Shown: positions 19,145-28,849 of the stretch, in pieces
How positions within the stretch are numbered: the first letter of the stretch is position 1
Layout of the letters: the number at the start of each line of letters is the position of its first letter
Origin: Histomonas meleagridis
Lineage: Eukaryota > Parabasalia > Tritrichomonadida > Dientamoebidae
DNA: 64,000 bases
Direction of reading: 5' to 3'
NCBI GenBank assembly: GCA_020186115.1
Contig: WSYJ01000149.1
Span: 1,054,001-1,118,000, forward strand
Translations under genes and position numbers: made by a program
The notes under the pieces: generated by a model
The model's input: the letters and a program-made list of their open reading frames with translations, nothing else
The model's database searches: none
Told to the model about the DNA's origin: nothing

Positions 19145-20302
19145 TTAATATTTTATATGCTTTCTAACTTCTGACGCCAAAGTGAACAAATTCATTTTCA
19201 AGAAATAAAAATTGAAAAACGTAACAACCAAAACAATTAAAACAAGAACGAAACTTCTTCGTTTTGTTTGGTGGCACAATACAAATCCGGATCCAATTGC
19301 TACAAATATTCTTCCGATCAATGCTCTCATTAAACATGTATCATCTTGAGATGAAATCGAAAACAAAAACACACAAATCACAGCAAAGAACAAAAACAAA
19401 ACAAAAGCAAAGCCTTTGATATCAAAAGAAGTCATAAAAGGCCAAAAAATCGGGACCATCAATAAAGGAACTATTAATGAATTAAAATCGTTTTCGATAA
19501 AACATTTTATAAGTTCTTTCGCATCGATTTTGTTCATAACAATTTGAGGAATTCCAATCTTTTGATCAACAAAAATGATAAATCCAATGCTTAAACAGAT
19601 AGAAAGCAATGGAATAAGTATAGAGAGCAAAGAATTAATGGATACTATGTATATTCCAAGAATTGGTATAAACATGATAAAGAATTCAATTCTAAAAGTA
19701 ACACAAATAGAGGCTAAAAGGATAGAAACTGTAAAGCATAAAAGCCGCAAGGCACGATTTTGTACATGTGTAAATGATGTGAGTAGATATATTGAAATGA
19801 TAAAAATTAATAGAAGAAAAGAAAATGAATAAGATTGTGTAATCGTGTTCACAAGGAAAGAATCACAAAGTGATGATAGTGAAAAAAGAAAAGATTGATA
19901 AATATTATTGGATCCTGATGAAATAATTGCACATTCAAATACAATTATTAAGCTTGCAAGCACCGATTTGACATAAGTAATCTTAGGACATTTGCTTTCA
20001 AGATTTATAAAGAAACTTTCGAGCAAAAAAGATGATTTATAATTTTCATTTGGTTTTTGAATATAAGATGATTTTTTTTGCTTCGCAAAAATAATGTAAA
20101 AAAATGTTGCAACAAAAAGAATAGAGCATGTTAGGAATGAATATGATTTTGGTGCAATTTGGATTTCGGATTTTATCTTTTTAATAACTTGCTTTGTTTT
20201 TTTAGTGTGATTTGGGATAAATGGTTTTACAAAAGTTTTTCTTTTAATGTAACGTTGTTCTAATGGGCGTTGTTTGGGCATTTTTCCCAACAAATCGCTC
20301 AT
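19145..20302 (-). CDS. Multi-pass membrane protein, unknown family
   Basis: 385 residues from ATG 20302 (MSDLLGKMPKQRPLEQ). A longer frame starts at 20356, but the 20302 start leaves a 20-bp divergent promoter, and its mirror gene starts at 20323. A basic cytosolic-type N-terminus of about 55 residues precedes roughly ten hydrophobic segments. The pattern of many short helices with a 70-residue loop (MNKIDAKELIKCFIENDF) is compatible with an ER transporter or glycosyltransferase, but no signature motif is visible. Confidence 0.65.
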   Translation of the reverse strand: MSDLLGKMPKQRPLEQRYIKRKTFVKPFIPNHTKKTKQVIKKIKSEIQIAPKSYSFLTCSILFVATFFYIIFAKQKKSSYIQKPNENYKSSFLLESFFINLESKCPKITYVKSVLASLIIVFECAIISSGSNNIYQSFLFSLSSLCDSFLVNTITQSYSFSFLLLIFIISIYLLTSFTHVQNRALRLLCFTVSILLASICVTFRIEFFIMFIPILGIYIVSINSLLSILIPLLSICLSIGFIIFVDQKIGIPQIVMNKIDAKELIKCFIENDFNSLIVPLLMVPIFWPFMTSFDIKGFAFVLFLFFAVICVFLFSISSQDDTCLMRALIGRIFVAIGSGFVLCHQTKRRSFVLVLIVLVVTFFNFYFLKMNLFTLASEVRKHIKY

Positions 20303-20322
20303 TAGAGTGGCACTTTTTTGAT
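20303..20322. promoter_or_regulatory. 20-bp gap between divergent start codons
   Basis: Only 20 bp separate the two ATGs; the gap holds GGCACTTTTTTGAT, the CACTTTT block seen near other starts. The two transcription starts must lie in, or inside the coding region of, the opposite gene. Confidence 0.6.
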
Positions 20323-22155
20323 ATGGATGAACAACAAAACGTTGTTGATGCCTCAAATCGTTATATGTTCAGCCAATCAACACTCAAATTCCTCCAAAAT
20401 CAATTTACACAGAATGTAACACATCTTGATCTTTCAAGTAATCATATTGATGAAAATTGTGCAAATTTAATTGCATCAAATTTACGAGATCCACAATTTT
20501 CCCTTACTTCTCTCTCAGTAATTCAATGTCACATGAATCATAATAGCACAAAAATAATATTTGATGCTATTGCAAGTTCAAAATTATATGAATTTTATGT
20601 AGACGATAATTTATTAGATATTGAATGCTGTCGCACTCTATCTCACTCAATTTCAGAAAATCCACCATTACAATTACTTAGTCTTGTTGGATGTCAAATT
20701 GATGATCTATCAAGCATCGAACTTTTTGAAGGTTTTAAGCAAAACACAAACATAAAGCATCTTCGTATTGATTCCAATACAATTTATGACAAAGGTGCTA
20801 TTGCACTAGGGAATCTTTTTCCAAATCTTCAACTTGAGTCTCTTTGCATTAGCGACAATCAAATCTGGCAAGAAGGCACCAACTATCTTCTTGAGAAACT
20901 TCGTGGATGTCAAACACTTACAATGCTTGACATTGGATACAACATTATTGACATTCAAAATTTGATAACTTTTTTAAACTCCGCTCCGAACCTTGTTCAG
21001 CTAAGCATTAGTGGCTGCAAAGTAAACGAAGCTTTTTTAGATGAACTACTTTTAATTCTTTGCGGAAAACCTTTAACGACGCTTCTAATAGATGCGCTTA
21101 ATTTCAATCAGCTTCCGATATCTTGGGAAAGTGTTCGAGAAATTACTTGGTCAACGCATCTTAAATCTCTTATCGAGCTCATCAAAGCGAATCGTTTTCT
21201 TGATGACGTTCGTATCGGCTTTTTGAGTCCAGAATCGATTTCAGAGCTTAAACAGTCACTTAATGGCATTGAAAAAACCGTCACGATTTCACTTCATGAT
21301 TTCGGTTATACCCGAAACACTTGGCTTTTACATATTCCCCAATTTGAATTAGAATCACCAACAGATGTTTTCGAATGGAAGTCTCCTGTTTTATCCGGAG
21401 CTCTCCTTGCTGAGGTTTTTAATATTTCTAAATTCAATGGCCATCATCTTCGAAAAATCAATTTTCATGATATGAAATTTGGCGATGATGTTATCCAACA
21501 ATTTCTACAGCATCTAGATCCTGGTGAATTCCTTGAAATGAATCTTTCTAATAATGATCTTCATTCTACGACAATTGATTTCCTTCTTAAGTTCCTAGAA
21601 AAAGGTGCATACATACATAATATCAACCTCGATCGGAACCGGTTTAATTTATTATCATTCCAAAGTTATTTTGAGTTTCTTGTCAATGATATCGATAAAT
21701 GTCCGCGATCAATTGACATCACATTTGAAAGTAAAGAGATTCAGGAAATGACTCTCCATCTTTTTGCCATTCTTATCGGCACTCTTCTTGAGCAAAATTG
21801 TCATTTGGAAAATTTACATATTGAAGGATCGATCACATGCTCTGACGTGAACCATATCATCCAACACCTTCGGGGCAACACAACCCTTCGCAGGGTCGAG
21901 TTTGAGAGCTCTTTGTTCCAAAAGTATAAAAGTCCAGATCCGCCACTTGATGAAGAAGTGAAGAAAGTTTGCGGCGAAATGGTGCGCGAACTGTATGAGC
22001 TACTCTGCGGAGATGGCACGGAATGCGTTTTGGAGTCATTTGTGTTCCCAATGTTGACGGAAATTTATTTGTACTCGGACGGGATAATCGAAAATTGGCC
22101 GGCGATCACAAATAAATTGTTGGAAAATGAGGATAACAACGCAAAAAATGTATAA
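20323..22155 (+). CDS. Leucine-rich repeat protein (RNI/NLRC-like)
   Basis: 610 residues from ATG 20323 (MDEQQNVVDASN), preferred over 20263 because it follows the CACTTTT block. Repeats of about 28 residues with LxxLxLxxN cores, such as VTHLDLSSNHIDENCANLI and LTMLDIGYNIIDIQNL, match ribonuclease-inhibitor-type LRRs. A second LRR group follows at residues 370-560 (FLEMNLSNNDLHSTTIDFLL). No enzymatic or membrane segment. Such proteins in protists often act as scaffolds (CARMIL, T-complex or NLR-like); no specific function can be assigned. Confidence 0.85.
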   Translation: MDEQQNVVDASNRYMFSQSTLKFLQNQFTQNVTHLDLSSNHIDENCANLIASNLRDPQFSLTSLSVIQCHMNHNSTKIIFDAIASSKLYEFYVDDNLLDIECCRTLSHSISENPPLQLLSLVGCQIDDLSSIELFEGFKQNTNIKHLRIDSNTIYDKGAIALGNLFPNLQLESLCISDNQIWQEGTNYLLEKLRGCQTLTMLDIGYNIIDIQNLITFLNSAPNLVQLSISGCKVNEAFLDELLLILCGKPLTTLLIDALNFNQLPISWESVREITWSTHLKSLIELIKANRFLDDVRIGFLSPESISELKQSLNGIEKTVTISLHDFGYTRNTWLLHIPQFELESPTDVFEWKSPVLSGALLAEVFNISKFNGHHLRKINFHDMKFGDDVIQQFLQHLDPGEFLEMNLSNNDLHSTTIDFLLKFLEKGAYIHNINLDRNRFNLLSFQSYFEFLVNDIDKCPRSIDITFESKEIQEMTLHLFAILIGTLLEQNCHLENLHIEGSITCSDVNHIIQHLRGNTTLRRVEFESSLFQKYKSPDPPLDEEVKKVCGEMVRELYELLCGDGTECVLESFVFPMLTEIYLYSDGIIENWPAITNKLLENEDNNAKNV

Positions 22156-22484
22156 ATAAATAATTAATGAATGTGCTTTACATTATATGTCATCTGTTGT
22201 ATAAAGATTTTTTGTTATTAATAACATATTCAATTGAAGCAATTTTATGAAATTTTAATTCAGAATAATTGTTCACATAATTCTTAGTAAAAACATGTTC
22301 GATGTGTTACGAATAGGCAGTGATTTCGTAAATAGACTCTTTTCCTGAAAAAAAAATAATTTTCCAGGATATTCACGAAAACTCTTTAAGGTAACTCATG
22401 CGAAGAAATATGATAAATGCGTTGTCTGTGAAGCAATAAATAAAAATCGATTTATACAAATTAACAAAATATTTATTGATAAAT
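22156..22484. other. Intergenic between convergent genes
   Basis: AT-rich 3' flanks, no feature seen. Confidence 0.4.
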
Positions 22485-25448
22485 TTATATCTTGAAATCT
22501 ACAAACGAAGTCATTTCCATTGCCATTTCCACGGTGAATTTAGTCCCTTTAAGTAATTCGCTCTTTTCATTGTTTGGTAATTTTCTGAATTCTTTTATAA
22601 AATCGATTTCAATAATTTGTCTATTTGCTGCTATACACCTACCTCTCATTACGCACCTCTGCATAGTCTTACTGAATCCTCCAACAGATTTCATTTTATT
22701 TTCCAATATTTGATAAAGTTCTTTAAATTCGAAATCAAATTTTTCTATTTCGAGTGTCAAAACCGTTCCTTTATCGGTTCCTATCAAAACTAAACGGTCT
22801 CCTATTGAATCTATTTTTGTAATTTTTTCGCCGATGTTAAATTGGTTATCGATTTCAGTTGCGTAATTATTTGTATTAAACTCTTGAACCACGTTTAGCT
22901 GATAAACATTACCTGTTTCTGTTCCATATATTATGAACATATCTAATGCTGAAATTGCGGAAATTTTTTCTTGAGATTTAAATGATGGAAGTTGAATCAA
23001 TTGATTAAATTCTTCTTTATAAACATAAATATCATAATCAGAACTAATAATAAATAACTTTTTACTAGTTCCAATTCGTTTAATTAAATTAAACTTCAAT
23101 GTGGTGAATGAGATATTTTCAACTTGTTCACTGTTATAATTAACGGCCCCAAACTGAATTTCTCTTTCAAATTGAAAGTACACAAAACCTTTGAATTTCC
23201 CCGATCGGAATAAATTCAATTTAAACGTTTGATGTTCACCCAATTTGACTGGTTTACCATTTACAATTCTAAATCTGACAAAAATACGATTAGAACAAAT
23301 TGAAAAATTGGGGCCCTCCGAATGGAAACCTGCGTAATAATTATTGTTTTCTATTTTATAAAAAGGTTTAATTTTATGTTCTGCTTCGAATAAGTTCTTT
23401 GTCAAATAGAAATAATATTTATTATCTACTTTATATACAGTTAGATAATAATTATCAATTTTATGGATTCTAAATATACCATTTTTAGCGTAAAAAATAT
23501 TTTTGTAATTTAATGTGTTTGATAACATTGTCATTATTAATGAATCAGAATCAACAACAAAAAGTTGTCCATCAATATAAGAAGCTGATATAAATGAAGG
23601 CGAATCAATTGAAATTATTTCATCATTATGAATTAAAACTGGTTTAGAGCCACAAATAATTGCGGATTTATTTGTTAATTTAGTAAATGAACTATAAAAT
23701 CCTTCGCTATATAAATTTGTTATGTTTTTGGTTGGAATTAATACTTTTATTATCTTATTCGATATGTTAATTACATAAAGATTATTATTAAGTAATAACA
23801 TTTCTTTTGTGTATTCAATTTCGATTTGGGAAATTTGTTGATATGTTTCTAATGAATGAATATATACAGAAGAAGTTGTCGAATATACAAAATATTTGTC
23901 TGATATTGTGACGCTATTAAATATTTCATCATTCATTGTTAATGTCTTTAATAAAATTATATTGTCATCATTTAATTTATAAATAAGTATCGAGTTATTT
24001 AACGATAATATTATATTCGTTTTGGTGATTGAAGCTGATATAATTTCGTCTTGAATATCAATAGTTGTAATAACATTATTATTGTCAAATATTATAATAC
24101 TTTTAATTGTGATTTGAACAAATTTGTTATCTTCAATTTGCAAAAATTCAATTGTCGGAAGATTATAATCAATATGACAATCACTAAGTTCAAAAAATTC
24201 ACCAATATCATTCATTGCAATTATATTAGAAATTATTCCATTCGTTACAATACAACATAATAAACCATTGTATTCAAACGTAAAAACTTTGGTGCAATTG
24301 GGGCACCCTATTTTCACTAACTGTTTTAACGATACCATTTTTTCTGAGGTTGATATTGCTCTTTGATAAAATGTAAAAATTTTGTTATCAAAATATTCAA
24401 ACGAAAAAGTGCCACCTGTGCTTTTGAAGGTCTCGAGCTCACGAACAGTGCATGGAAGTGATTCTTGATCAATATTATATAAAACAGAATCACTATCATT
24501 TGATGCAATAAATGCAAGAGATGATGAAATTGATACCGAAGAAATTGGTTGTGGTACAGATATTCCAAAATCAACAAAATGAACAGGTCCTTGCTCTTCA
24601 ATTTTAGCATACCTCATCGTGAGATGAGAATCAATGGAAACATAAAAATTGTGACTCATCGGAAACATATCAATTATTTGATATGGAGTGAAAATAGTAG
24701 CAGTGGTTGTGGTGGGAGTTAAACCATCATACATTATGCGTATGGCTTGCTGAGATGAAAAGGCAATGATTAATGATGAGTTTTCTGGATCATATGGAAT
24801 TATCTTGTATGTGTCATTGGGTAAAGTAACGTCCATAGAAGGGTCAGATGTGAAAGAACTATTCATAAGGTCGATATCTATAACACGTAAAATTGGTGGC
24901 GTATTAAATTCTTCAGATAAAATTGCAAGTCTGGTAACTTTAGATGTTGGGCCAACAAATGCAAAATCTATGATGCGTTTACATCCAATAGTTATTGGAA
25001 GTGGAGGGTCAAGTGTACAATGTGAAGAAATTGGAAAAACTTCAATTGTGAAATTTGTGTATTTAATAACAATTGCTGTTGGATGAGTTGCTATCTTAAT
25101 TGGTGTTCGAGGGAAATTGCTTGTTGGTGTTAAATTACCAGTTGCTAAAGTTTTAATTTTGATTGAATCTGAATCAGGATCATTTTGTAAAATACAAGTT
25201 CTTAAATCATTTAAAATTAACATCATTCCAGATTCCCCATATGACATTTGAATTGGTACTATTTTTTCAATTTCACCATAAACTTGAAAAGAATTTGGTT
25301 CTCCAATAAATCCATCTTCCATTGGATAAATAATAATTCTATCTCCTTGTGCAATTGCTAACACATCTAAAGTAGGCATGAAAGATTGTATTATACATGC
25401 ATCATTCGCTCCTGTTGGCTGGATTACTTCAGAGAGCAGCAAATCCAT
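22485..25448 (-). CDS. CPSF_A/DDB1/SF3B3-family beta-propeller protein
   Basis: 987 residues from ATG 25448 (MDLLLSEVIQPTG); the longer frame begins with TTG. Beta-rich throughout with no low complexity, as in the three-propeller proteins DDB1, CPSF160 and SF3B3. The C-terminus has the CPSF_A hallmark: LVLIGTDKGTVLTLEIE, YQILENKMKSVGG and an end IIEIDFIKEFRKLPNNEK followed by helices, comparable to the xGDLxExFxxL ending of the family. It is shorter than human members (about 1140-1440). Which of the three roles it has (ubiquitin ligase adaptor, polyadenylation, U2 snRNP) cannot be settled here. TAGTCACTTTTTT at 25486-25498, 40 bp before the ATG, is a likely initiator. Confidence 0.75.
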   Translation of the reverse strand: MDLLLSEVIQPTGANDACIIQSFMPTLDVLAIAQGDRIIIYPMEDGFIGEPNSFQVYGEIEKIVPIQMSYGESGMMLILNDLRTCILQNDPDSDSIKIKTLATGNLTPTSNFPRTPIKIATHPTAIVIKYTNFTIEVFPISSHCTLDPPLPITIGCKRIIDFAFVGPTSKVTRLAILSEEFNTPPILRVIDIDLMNSSFTSDPSMDVTLPNDTYKIIPYDPENSSLIIAFSSQQAIRIMYDGLTPTTTTATIFTPYQIIDMFPMSHNFYVSIDSHLTMRYAKIEEQGPVHFVDFGISVPQPISSVSISSSLAFIASNDSDSVLYNIDQESLPCTVRELETFKSTGGTFSFEYFDNKIFTFYQRAISTSEKMVSLKQLVKIGCPNCTKVFTFEYNGLLCCIVTNGIISNIIAMNDIGEFFELSDCHIDYNLPTIEFLQIEDNKFVQITIKSIIIFDNNNVITTIDIQDEIISASITKTNIILSLNNSILIYKLNDDNIILLKTLTMNDEIFNSVTISDKYFVYSTTSSVYIHSLETYQQISQIEIEYTKEMLLLNNNLYVINISNKIIKVLIPTKNITNLYSEGFYSSFTKLTNKSAIICGSKPVLIHNDEIISIDSPSFISASYIDGQLFVVDSDSLIMTMLSNTLNYKNIFYAKNGIFRIHKIDNYYLTVYKVDNKYYFYLTKNLFEAEHKIKPFYKIENNNYYAGFHSEGPNFSICSNRIFVRFRIVNGKPVKLGEHQTFKLNLFRSGKFKGFVYFQFEREIQFGAVNYNSEQVENISFTTLKFNLIKRIGTSKKLFIISSDYDIYVYKEEFNQLIQLPSFKSQEKISAISALDMFIIYGTETGNVYQLNVVQEFNTNNYATEIDNQFNIGEKITKIDSIGDRLVLIGTDKGTVLTLEIEKFDFEFKELYQILENKMKSVGGFSKTMQRCVMRGRCIAANRQIIEIDFIKEFRKLPNNEKSELLKGTKFTVEMAMEMTSFVDFKI

Positions 25449-25730
25449 TTTATAGCCGTTTATTAACTGTTTCAATGCGACGATAAAAAAGTGACTATTC
25501 TATGATATCATTTTCAATGGAAACGATTATTTAACATTTAATTTTCTCGCTAGAAATGATCACCACAAGAAAACATAAATTTTATTAAAAATATTTACCA
25601 AATGAACTTCATGAAAGATTATCTTCGCATACCATTAATATCTTTGTAGTTCTTTGAAATTTTAAAGATATAATGTTTTACTTTTGATTTTAATAATTAT
25701 TAAAAAAAAAAATACATTTTATTTTTATAA

Positions 25731-27254
25731 TTATTTGATTGTAAATATGATTGAAATAGGGAGGCAACTTGTATATGTCATTATAACGACTGAACCATTC
25801 TGTTGCTTAAGTATTTGTGGTTTCAAAGCTTCACTCTTAGATATTAATTCGAATGCTATATTTGCTTCTTTTTCTTCCTCTTGATTTTGCTGAGTTATTC
25901 TAGTATCAACAAATACAATACTATTCTTTGGAACTAGCTCCACTTTTTCAATAGAAAAGTCTACGGTTATTTCCTGTTTGGTCGGTTGTTTGGCTGTTAT
26001 TTTAAACGTTTTTTTATCGTCTTCACTTTGTAAACTGAAATCTGACAAAAATGTCATTGTTGTCAGCAATGAGACAGAGAAATCGGAATCTTTCAGATTC
26101 TTTTGTAGGCTCACAATGAATGGCTGGTTTTGGGAGAATTGAAGTGCTCCTTGTGGGTAATAAGAGATTGTATCAAGGGGTGTTTGATTTGTTCTGGCGC
26201 TTGTGGTTTGAGTTGTTGTCCTTGTTATTGTTCCCAGTGTTGTTGTGGCTTGAGCATTTCCAGAGCTAGATGTATCCAATTTGTCTGCGCCAATAGTTTT
26301 ACTCTTTGGTGGCGCACGTTGACTAAGCTGATAACCGATTGTCCCGAATTTGTTGAATCCTTTTAGGGTATATTCTTCGAGCGGCTTTGGAATTTCGATT
26401 TCAGACCTATGGCTAAGAGTTGTGTATTGATTTTGTGGAAGATCTCCATACGTTTGGGAATAATTTGTCGACGTTTCTTCCTTTTTTTCTTCTTTTTTCG
26501 AAAAATCTGGAATCTGTTTCCATTGTTCAATTGGAACATTATACCAAAATTTGGATACAGTTTCAGCGGGAGCTTGTTGGGCAAATCCTAGGCCACCTGT
26601 TTCTGTACTTGTTTTCCCGAAAGAAAATTGTGTTCCAAGACCAGTACTTATTGTTGTTGCCTGCCAAGGTGCACTAAGTTTTCCCGTTTTGACATAATCA
26701 TAAAATCGAAGTTCTTCAACTGTATAGCAAGCGAACAGTTCAAGGACACTAATGTGTTTGGAATGATAAACTACTCGATTTCTCTCTTGACCATCTTCTT
26801 GCTCAGATTCTTTAAATGGGAAGCCTTTGGTTGTTATTGGTACCTGAAAATCTTGTTGGGTCCCAAAAGTAGATCCTGCTTTCCAACCATTCGTTCCAAA
26901 ACTTGTAGTACCAAAATTACTCTTTCCAAAACCATTCGTTCCAAAACTTGTAAAACCAAATCCAGTCGTTCCATAACCTGTTGTTTGCTGTTCGACTTTT
27001 ACACCCCATCCACCTAATTTACTCTTTGTGAATGTTTTTTGAGTGGCAAATGATTGTTTTTTTTGTCCACCTTGGGTACTAGTACCAAATCCACTTTGGC
27101 CGTAAGTCCAAGTTGTATTTTGCCCCCATTTTGATGTAGAGGTTCGAGAACCTTCTTTGTTATCTTTGGCGTTAGAGTTCCAGGAAGAATTTGTTGCGTT
27201 TGCCCACTGATTTGTGGTTTTCTGGCCCCAGGCTGTTGTGCCACCAAATGACAT
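25731..27254 (-). CDS. NUP98: FG-repeat nucleoporin with GLEBS motif, Nup98-like
   Basis: 507 residues, ATG 27254 (MSFGGTTAWGQ). Residues 1-140 are Gly/Thr/Ser/Phe-rich with many FG and FGT repeats (SFGTNGFGKSNFGTTSFG). At about 165-195 is ISVLELFACYTVEELRFYDY, matching the GLEBS motif by which Nup98 binds the mRNA export factor Rae1/Gle2. Further FG and Gln-rich sequence follows. The C-terminal 110 residues form a folded beta-rich region, not the Nup98 autoproteolytic domain: the HFS cleavage triad is absent. It probably belongs to the central channel, acting in mRNA export. GTTAACGGAC lies about 40 bp upstream. Confidence 0.85.
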   Translation of the reverse strand: MSFGGTTAWGQKTTNQWANATNSSWNSNAKDNKEGSRTSTSKWGQNTTWTYGQSGFGTSTQGGQKKQSFATQKTFTKSKLGGWGVKVEQQTTGYGTTGFGFTSFGTNGFGKSNFGTTSFGTNGWKAGSTFGTQQDFQVPITTKGFPFKESEQEDGQERNRVVYHSKHISVLELFACYTVEELRFYDYVKTGKLSAPWQATTISTGLGTQFSFGKTSTETGGLGFAQQAPAETVSKFWYNVPIEQWKQIPDFSKKEEKKEETSTNYSQTYGDLPQNQYTTLSHRSEIEIPKPLEEYTLKGFNKFGTIGYQLSQRAPPKSKTIGADKLDTSSSGNAQATTTLGTITRTTTQTTSARTNQTPLDTISYYPQGALQFSQNQPFIVSLQKNLKDSDFSVSLLTTMTFLSDFSLQSEDDKKTFKITAKQPTKQEITVDFSIEKVELVPKNSIVFVDTRITQQNQEEEKEANIAFELISKSEALKPQILKQQNGSVVIMTYTSCLPISIIFTIK

Positions 27255-27337
27255 TTGACACTTTTTTATAAATGATGGTTTTTTGTAAAGGTGTCCGTTA
27301 ACAAAAATAACATTTACTAATGAAAAGTGTTTGATAT

Positions 27338-28024
27338 TTATTTTGCTGCCAGCATCTGCTCAAGCTGGGCTTTTAATTGGGCTGTTTGTCTCTTGAGAAA
27401 TGAGACTTCATCTGCATGTTCCTTCTCCTTCTGAATTCTGTAATCTTCTTCTCTTTTTTCAATGCTTTCTATTTTTGCTTGAAGTTCTGCTGCTTTAAGT
27501 TCTAATTGACTTTTTTCTTCTTTCAATTTTATATTTTCTGCTTCAACTTCATCTTTGCCTTGTTCAACTTGTGTTGCTTTTTTCATGCCCCATGTTATAG
27601 CAGATTCATAGAGTGCTTGATAAGCGGCAATTGTTATCCGTAGCTCATCACGCACACGAACGAGAAGTAATCCACGAGCTGAACAATCAATGGTAACTTG
27701 ACGTATGATTTCATCAAAACATTGTCCATAGATTTGTGATCTAACTGGACAAATTCCTGACTCACGTGCTTTTCTTTGAGATATCATTTTTTCAAGTTCT
27801 TGCTGAAGATGGATAACATCTGTTCTAGATGCTGGAGTTGAGCTTACATATTGAATATAATCTTGTCCATTTTCTGTGAATTCACGTGGGGGTAAAATTG
27901 AATTTAAAACATCACGAGTAAGTGAATCGCTTGTTTGCTCAGTTTTCTTCGTTTTTTTCATTGCAGACGCGGCCAAAACTGGAACATCATATTTCAAGAG
28001 GGTTTCTTTTGTTTTTTCTTTCAT
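27338..28024 (-). CDS. DNALI1: Axonemal inner-arm dynein light chain p28 (DNALI1)
   Basis: 228 residues from ATG 28024 (MKEKTKETLLKYDVPVL); the longer frame starts at TTG. Family blocks are strongly conserved: QYVSSTPASRTDVIHLQ, ARESGICPVRSQIYGQC, FDEIIRQVTIDC, GLLLVRVRDELRITIAAYQ and a C-terminal coiled coil with FLKRQTAQLKAQLEQ. p28 joins single-headed inner dynein arms with actin and is specific to motile flagella, so the source organism is flagellated. Length is normal. Confidence 0.97.
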   Translation of the reverse strand: MKEKTKETLLKYDVPVLAASAMKKTKKTEQTSDSLTRDVLNSILPPREFTENGQDYIQYVSSTPASRTDVIHLQQELEKMISQRKARESGICPVRSQIYGQCFDEIIRQVTIDCSARGLLLVRVRDELRITIAAYQALYESAITWGMKKATQVEQGKDEVEAENIKLKEEKSQLELKAAELQAKIESIEKREEDYRIQKEKEHADEVSFLKRQTAQLKAQLEQMLAAK

Positions 28025-28279
28025 TTTAAGCAAAAAACGTACAAACCTGGAAGCAAAAACGGTTAAAAAGAGTTCAGAAACAACAATTTTCAAAAGATTT
28101 CTTTATAATAATAATATGGTAATAAACCAAAGCTGTTTATTCCAAACATAATGTATTTTTGAATTTCTTCTGTTATATTTCTAGATATTATAATTTTATA
28201 TTTTGTTTGAATTTAAATTGATTATAATCGTTATTGTTTCAATTTACAGTATCGTTTTTGACGGTTTCCTCCACCCCCC

Positions 28280-28531
28280 TTAAGTGTACACTTCCAATTT
28301 TTCCCATTTAAAATCTTCTTCATACACCAAATTTTGTTTCTCTTGGTTTGCTGTGTCGAAAGTAATTGATCTATTGATTCTCCTTTTGTCTTTGATGGAA
28401 TTGATTGTTTGTATTTTGTTTCCTTTAAATTTATTATAAACTTTCCTTAATTTAAAATTTGTGTTGCTGTACATTAAATTATAGATTATAGTTAGCAAAT
28501 TTCTCCCAAAGTCCATTTTTGCCTCCGCCAT
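28280..28531 (-). CDS. Small hypothetical basic protein
   Basis: 83 residues, ATG 28531 (MAEAKMDFGRNLL). Basic centre (KLRKVYNKFKGNK, KDKRRINRS) and a polar end. No family recognised. A TCCAACCGTTAAA site lies upstream at 28693-28705. Single open frame with good start context, so probably real. Confidence 0.5.
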   Translation of the reverse strand: MAEAKMDFGRNLLTIIYNLMYSNTNFKLRKVYNKFKGNKIQTINSIKDKRRINRSITFDTANQEKQNLVYEEDFKWEKLEVYT

Positions 28532-28849
28532 GGGAGAAAGAAAGTTAAACTTTTTGAATGAAATTTGAATACTTTATAAAGTATTTAATGTTATTTCTAT
28601 ATGGAAAAGTGCTATATCATCCCTGATTAACGGATATTTAAGATATGAAATGTGAACTCCGATAGCAAAAGTTCAGAAAATTGAAATAAAAATCCAACCG
28701 TTAAAAAGCAAACAAAATTTGAGCACATTTCCCTCTAGTTTTTCTGAGTTTATTTGGCTGCTGCCCTCGTGCGGTCTTTTTTTTTTGCTTGTGTAGATAT
28801 AAGTAAGAGAATGACAAATAAGATATTTTGATTTTATGACTAAAAATAT
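28532..28849. other. Intergenic
   Basis: Contains TAACGGAT at 28628-28635, CCGTTA at 28698-28703, GAAAAGTGC at 28602-28610 and a T run near 28780. No ORF. Confidence 0.35.

Noticed and set aside
20263-20356. Overlapping longer starts for both divergent genes
   Set aside because: Each extended start would run into the partner's coding region, and the nearer ATGs flank the promoter-like block.
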